Shown: piece by piece, positions 25,642 to 26,837 of the stretch
Layout of the letters: every line of letters starts with the position of its first letter
How positions within the stretch are numbered: position 1 is the stretch's first letter
Notes under the pieces: generated by a model
Databases searched by the model: none
The model's input: the letters and a program-made list of their open reading frames with translations, nothing else
What the model was told of the DNA's origin: nothing
Translations under genes and position numbers: made by a program
From: Deltaproteobacteria bacterium
GTDB taxonomy: Bacteria > Myxococcota_A > UBA9160 > PR03
DNA: 26,837 bases
Assembly: GCA_018262315.1 (NCBI GenBank)
Contig: JAGSPS010000002.1
Span: forward strand, 1-26,837
Direction of reading: 5' to 3'

Positions 25642-26727
25642 ATGGTGCGAACCCCCTTCGAGTCGCTCTCCAGCCGCATTCGAGTCGAGGCCGCCCTCCT
25701 GCTGGGCCTGCTGCTCCCCGCAGGCTGCGCGGCATCGTCTGGACTGCCACGGGCGGAGCCCCGCAGCCTGCCGATCGCCGCACCAGCGATCACCGGCGTC
25801 TACGGCGAAGCGAAGCTCCCGCAGCAAGCTTCCGTCGAGGACGAGATCCAGAGGGAACTGCAGCGCCAGGAAGAGCTGCTCCGCGAGATCGACAAGGAAG
25901 CGACGACGCGCGGCGCCAGCCGCGCCAGCGTCGCACCGACCGAAGCCGAGATCGACGTGAAGTCGGACCCGCGCTCGGCGCCTGCGGCGCCGCGACTGCG
26001 CGCGCTTCCCGACTCGGTGTTCGAAGAGAAGCACACCTCGATCCCGTCACCGGATGGCAAGGGCAAGCGCTCCGTACTCGCGCGCAGCCTCGACGCGGAT
26101 CGCGACGGCCATCCCGAAGAGCTTCGCTACTTCGACGAGAAGACTGCGCAGCTCGTGCGCGCCGACGAGGACCGCGACTACGACGGGCGCTTCGACGTGT
26201 GGAGCCGCTACGAGGGCGGCGCGCTCGCGGAGCGCGAACTCGACGAGAACGGCGACGGCAAGCCCGACACCTGGGAGCGCTACGCGAACGGGCGCATGAT
26301 CTCGCGCGAGGTCGACCGCGACGGCAACGGCGCGCGCGACGCCTTCTACCTCTACCAGGGAGACGCGCTCGTCGAAGAGCGCCACGACACCCGGGGAACC
26401 GGCAAGATCGATCGCATCGTGCGCTACGAGCGTCGCCACATCACCCGCACCGAAGAAGACCGCGACGGCAAGGGCCAACTCGACTCGTGGTCGACCTACG
26501 GCCTCGCTGCAAACGGCGCCGAGGTCGTGGTGCGCGTCGAGCGCGATACCACGGGCGACGGCAAGCCGGATGTCTTCGAGAGCTTCGAGCAGCAGGACGG
26601 CAAGACCGTCCTCGTGCGCCGCGAAGAAGACGTCAATCAGGACGGCACCGCCGACGTCATTTCGATCTACGACAAGGGCAAGCTCGTGAAGCGCGAGATC
26701 ACCGATCCCAGCCTGACACCGCTCTGA
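25642..26727 (+). CDS. Putative lipoprotein with eight Asp-rich (DxxGDGxxD) repeats
   Basis: A 361-residue protein. The N-terminal hydrophobic segment ends in LLLGLLLPAGC with C29 as the likely lipidated Cys (the -3 residue is Pro, unusual). A charged helical stretch follows (about 64-86, EIQRELQRQEELLREIDKEA), then a linker. From residue 150 to 350 there are eight repeats with Asp-rich loops at about 151, 177, 201, 225, 249, 273, 302 and 330, for example DENGDGKPDTWERY, DRDGNGARDAFYLY and DTTGDGKPDVFESF. The loops resemble EF-hand and thrombospondin type 3 calcium loops; each is followed by an aromatic beta-like strand. Likely a calcium-binding surface or periplasmic protein; specific role unknown. 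The ATG at 25642 is chosen for the signal peptide; the frame is open upstream but crosses the promoter. No strong SD. Confidence 0.8.
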   Translation: MVRTPFESLSSRIRVEAALLLGLLLPAGCAASSGLPRAEPRSLPIAAPAITGVYGEAKLPQQASVEDEIQRELQRQEELLREIDKEATTRGASRASVAPTEAEIDVKSDPRSAPAAPRLRALPDSVFEEKHTSIPSPDGKGKRSVLARSLDADRDGHPEELRYFDEKTAQLVRADEDRDYDGRFDVWSRYEGGALAERELDENGDGKPDTWERYANGRMISREVDRDGNGARDAFYLYQGDALVEERHDTRGTGKIDRIVRYERRHITRTEEDRDGKGQLDSWSTYGLAANGAEVVVRVERDTTGDGKPDVFESFEQQDGKTVLVRREEDVNQDGTADVISIYDKGKLVKREITDPSLTPL

Positions 26728-26757
26728 TTCGCGGGCTTGCTAGGAGACTGACCCAAG

Positions 26758-26837
26758 ATGGATCCCGCCGCCCGGAAGCCGACGCGTGTGGCGCGGGGGC
26801 GTGACGTTCGTCCGAAACGTCCTCGGCGGACGGACGT
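26758..26837 (+). CDS. 5' end of an unidentified gene (runs off the window)
   Basis: An ATG at 26758 with an AGGAGA 11 nt upstream opens a frame without stop to the window end (MDPAARKPTRVARGRDV and on). About 26 residues, very basic, too short to identify. It begins 30 bp after the lipoprotein stop, so it may be the next gene of the same transcript; it could also be chance, given the GC content. Confidence 0.35.
   Translation, partial: MDPAARKPTRVARGRDVRPKRPRRTD

Overview
This is a GC-rich (roughly 70%) bacterial window with densely packed genes on both strands. The gene set is a GlmU-GlmS pair, HflX, a KAS III-like enzyme, a MutS2 with an Smr domain, a small phasin-like coiled-coil protein, a TMTC-like membrane protein and a lipoprotein with Asp-rich repeats. 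It suggests an uncultured deltaproteobacterial-type lineage (Myxococcota, Binatota, Desulfobacterota or a relative). That placement is inference from gene style only; there is no rRNA or tRNA here.

Layout. 1-2298 (minus): start of a UvrD/PcrA helicase, cut by the window edge and interrupted by a complete in-frame 360-residue intein. 2410-4647 (plus): TMTC-like membrane protein with C-terminal TPRs. 4708-7911 (minus): glmU-glmS, the amino-sugar branch to UDP-GlcNAc. 8057-10875 (plus): hflX and a FabH-like ketoacyl synthase. 11083-11481 (plus): phasin-like gene with its own promoter and terminator. 11616-14024 (plus): mutS2. 14024-14135: a large, perfectly paired inverted-repeat element between convergent genes. 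14110-18011 (minus): two overlapping genes, a GH36-like glycosidase fused to an HAD phosphatase, then an FAD oxidoreductase. 18010-18906 (plus): homocysteine S-methyltransferase, whose start codon overlaps that of the fusion gene. 18907-19293: non-coding, rich in hairpins. 19294-21255 (plus): GH20-like hexosaminidase. 21283-25372 (minus): folC, a small Cys-containing protein coupled to an NRDE/TANGO2 protein, and a patatin-like phospholipase. 25642-26727 (plus): repeat lipoprotein. 26758-end (plus): start of a further gene.

Most genes are housekeeping or envelope functions: UDP-GlcNAc supply, folate, fatty acid or ketide condensation, ribosome rescue, DNA repair. The points worth a second look are the helicase intein and its GIY-YIG-like insert, the glycosidase-phosphatase fusion with its shared CATG start, the palindromic element that supplies the C-terminus of the FAD oxidoreductase, the second set of mutually exclusive hairpins sharing a 12-mer with it, the coupled small Cys protein, and several leader or attenuator-like structures. 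I found no defence island, CRISPR array, prophage or transposase gene.
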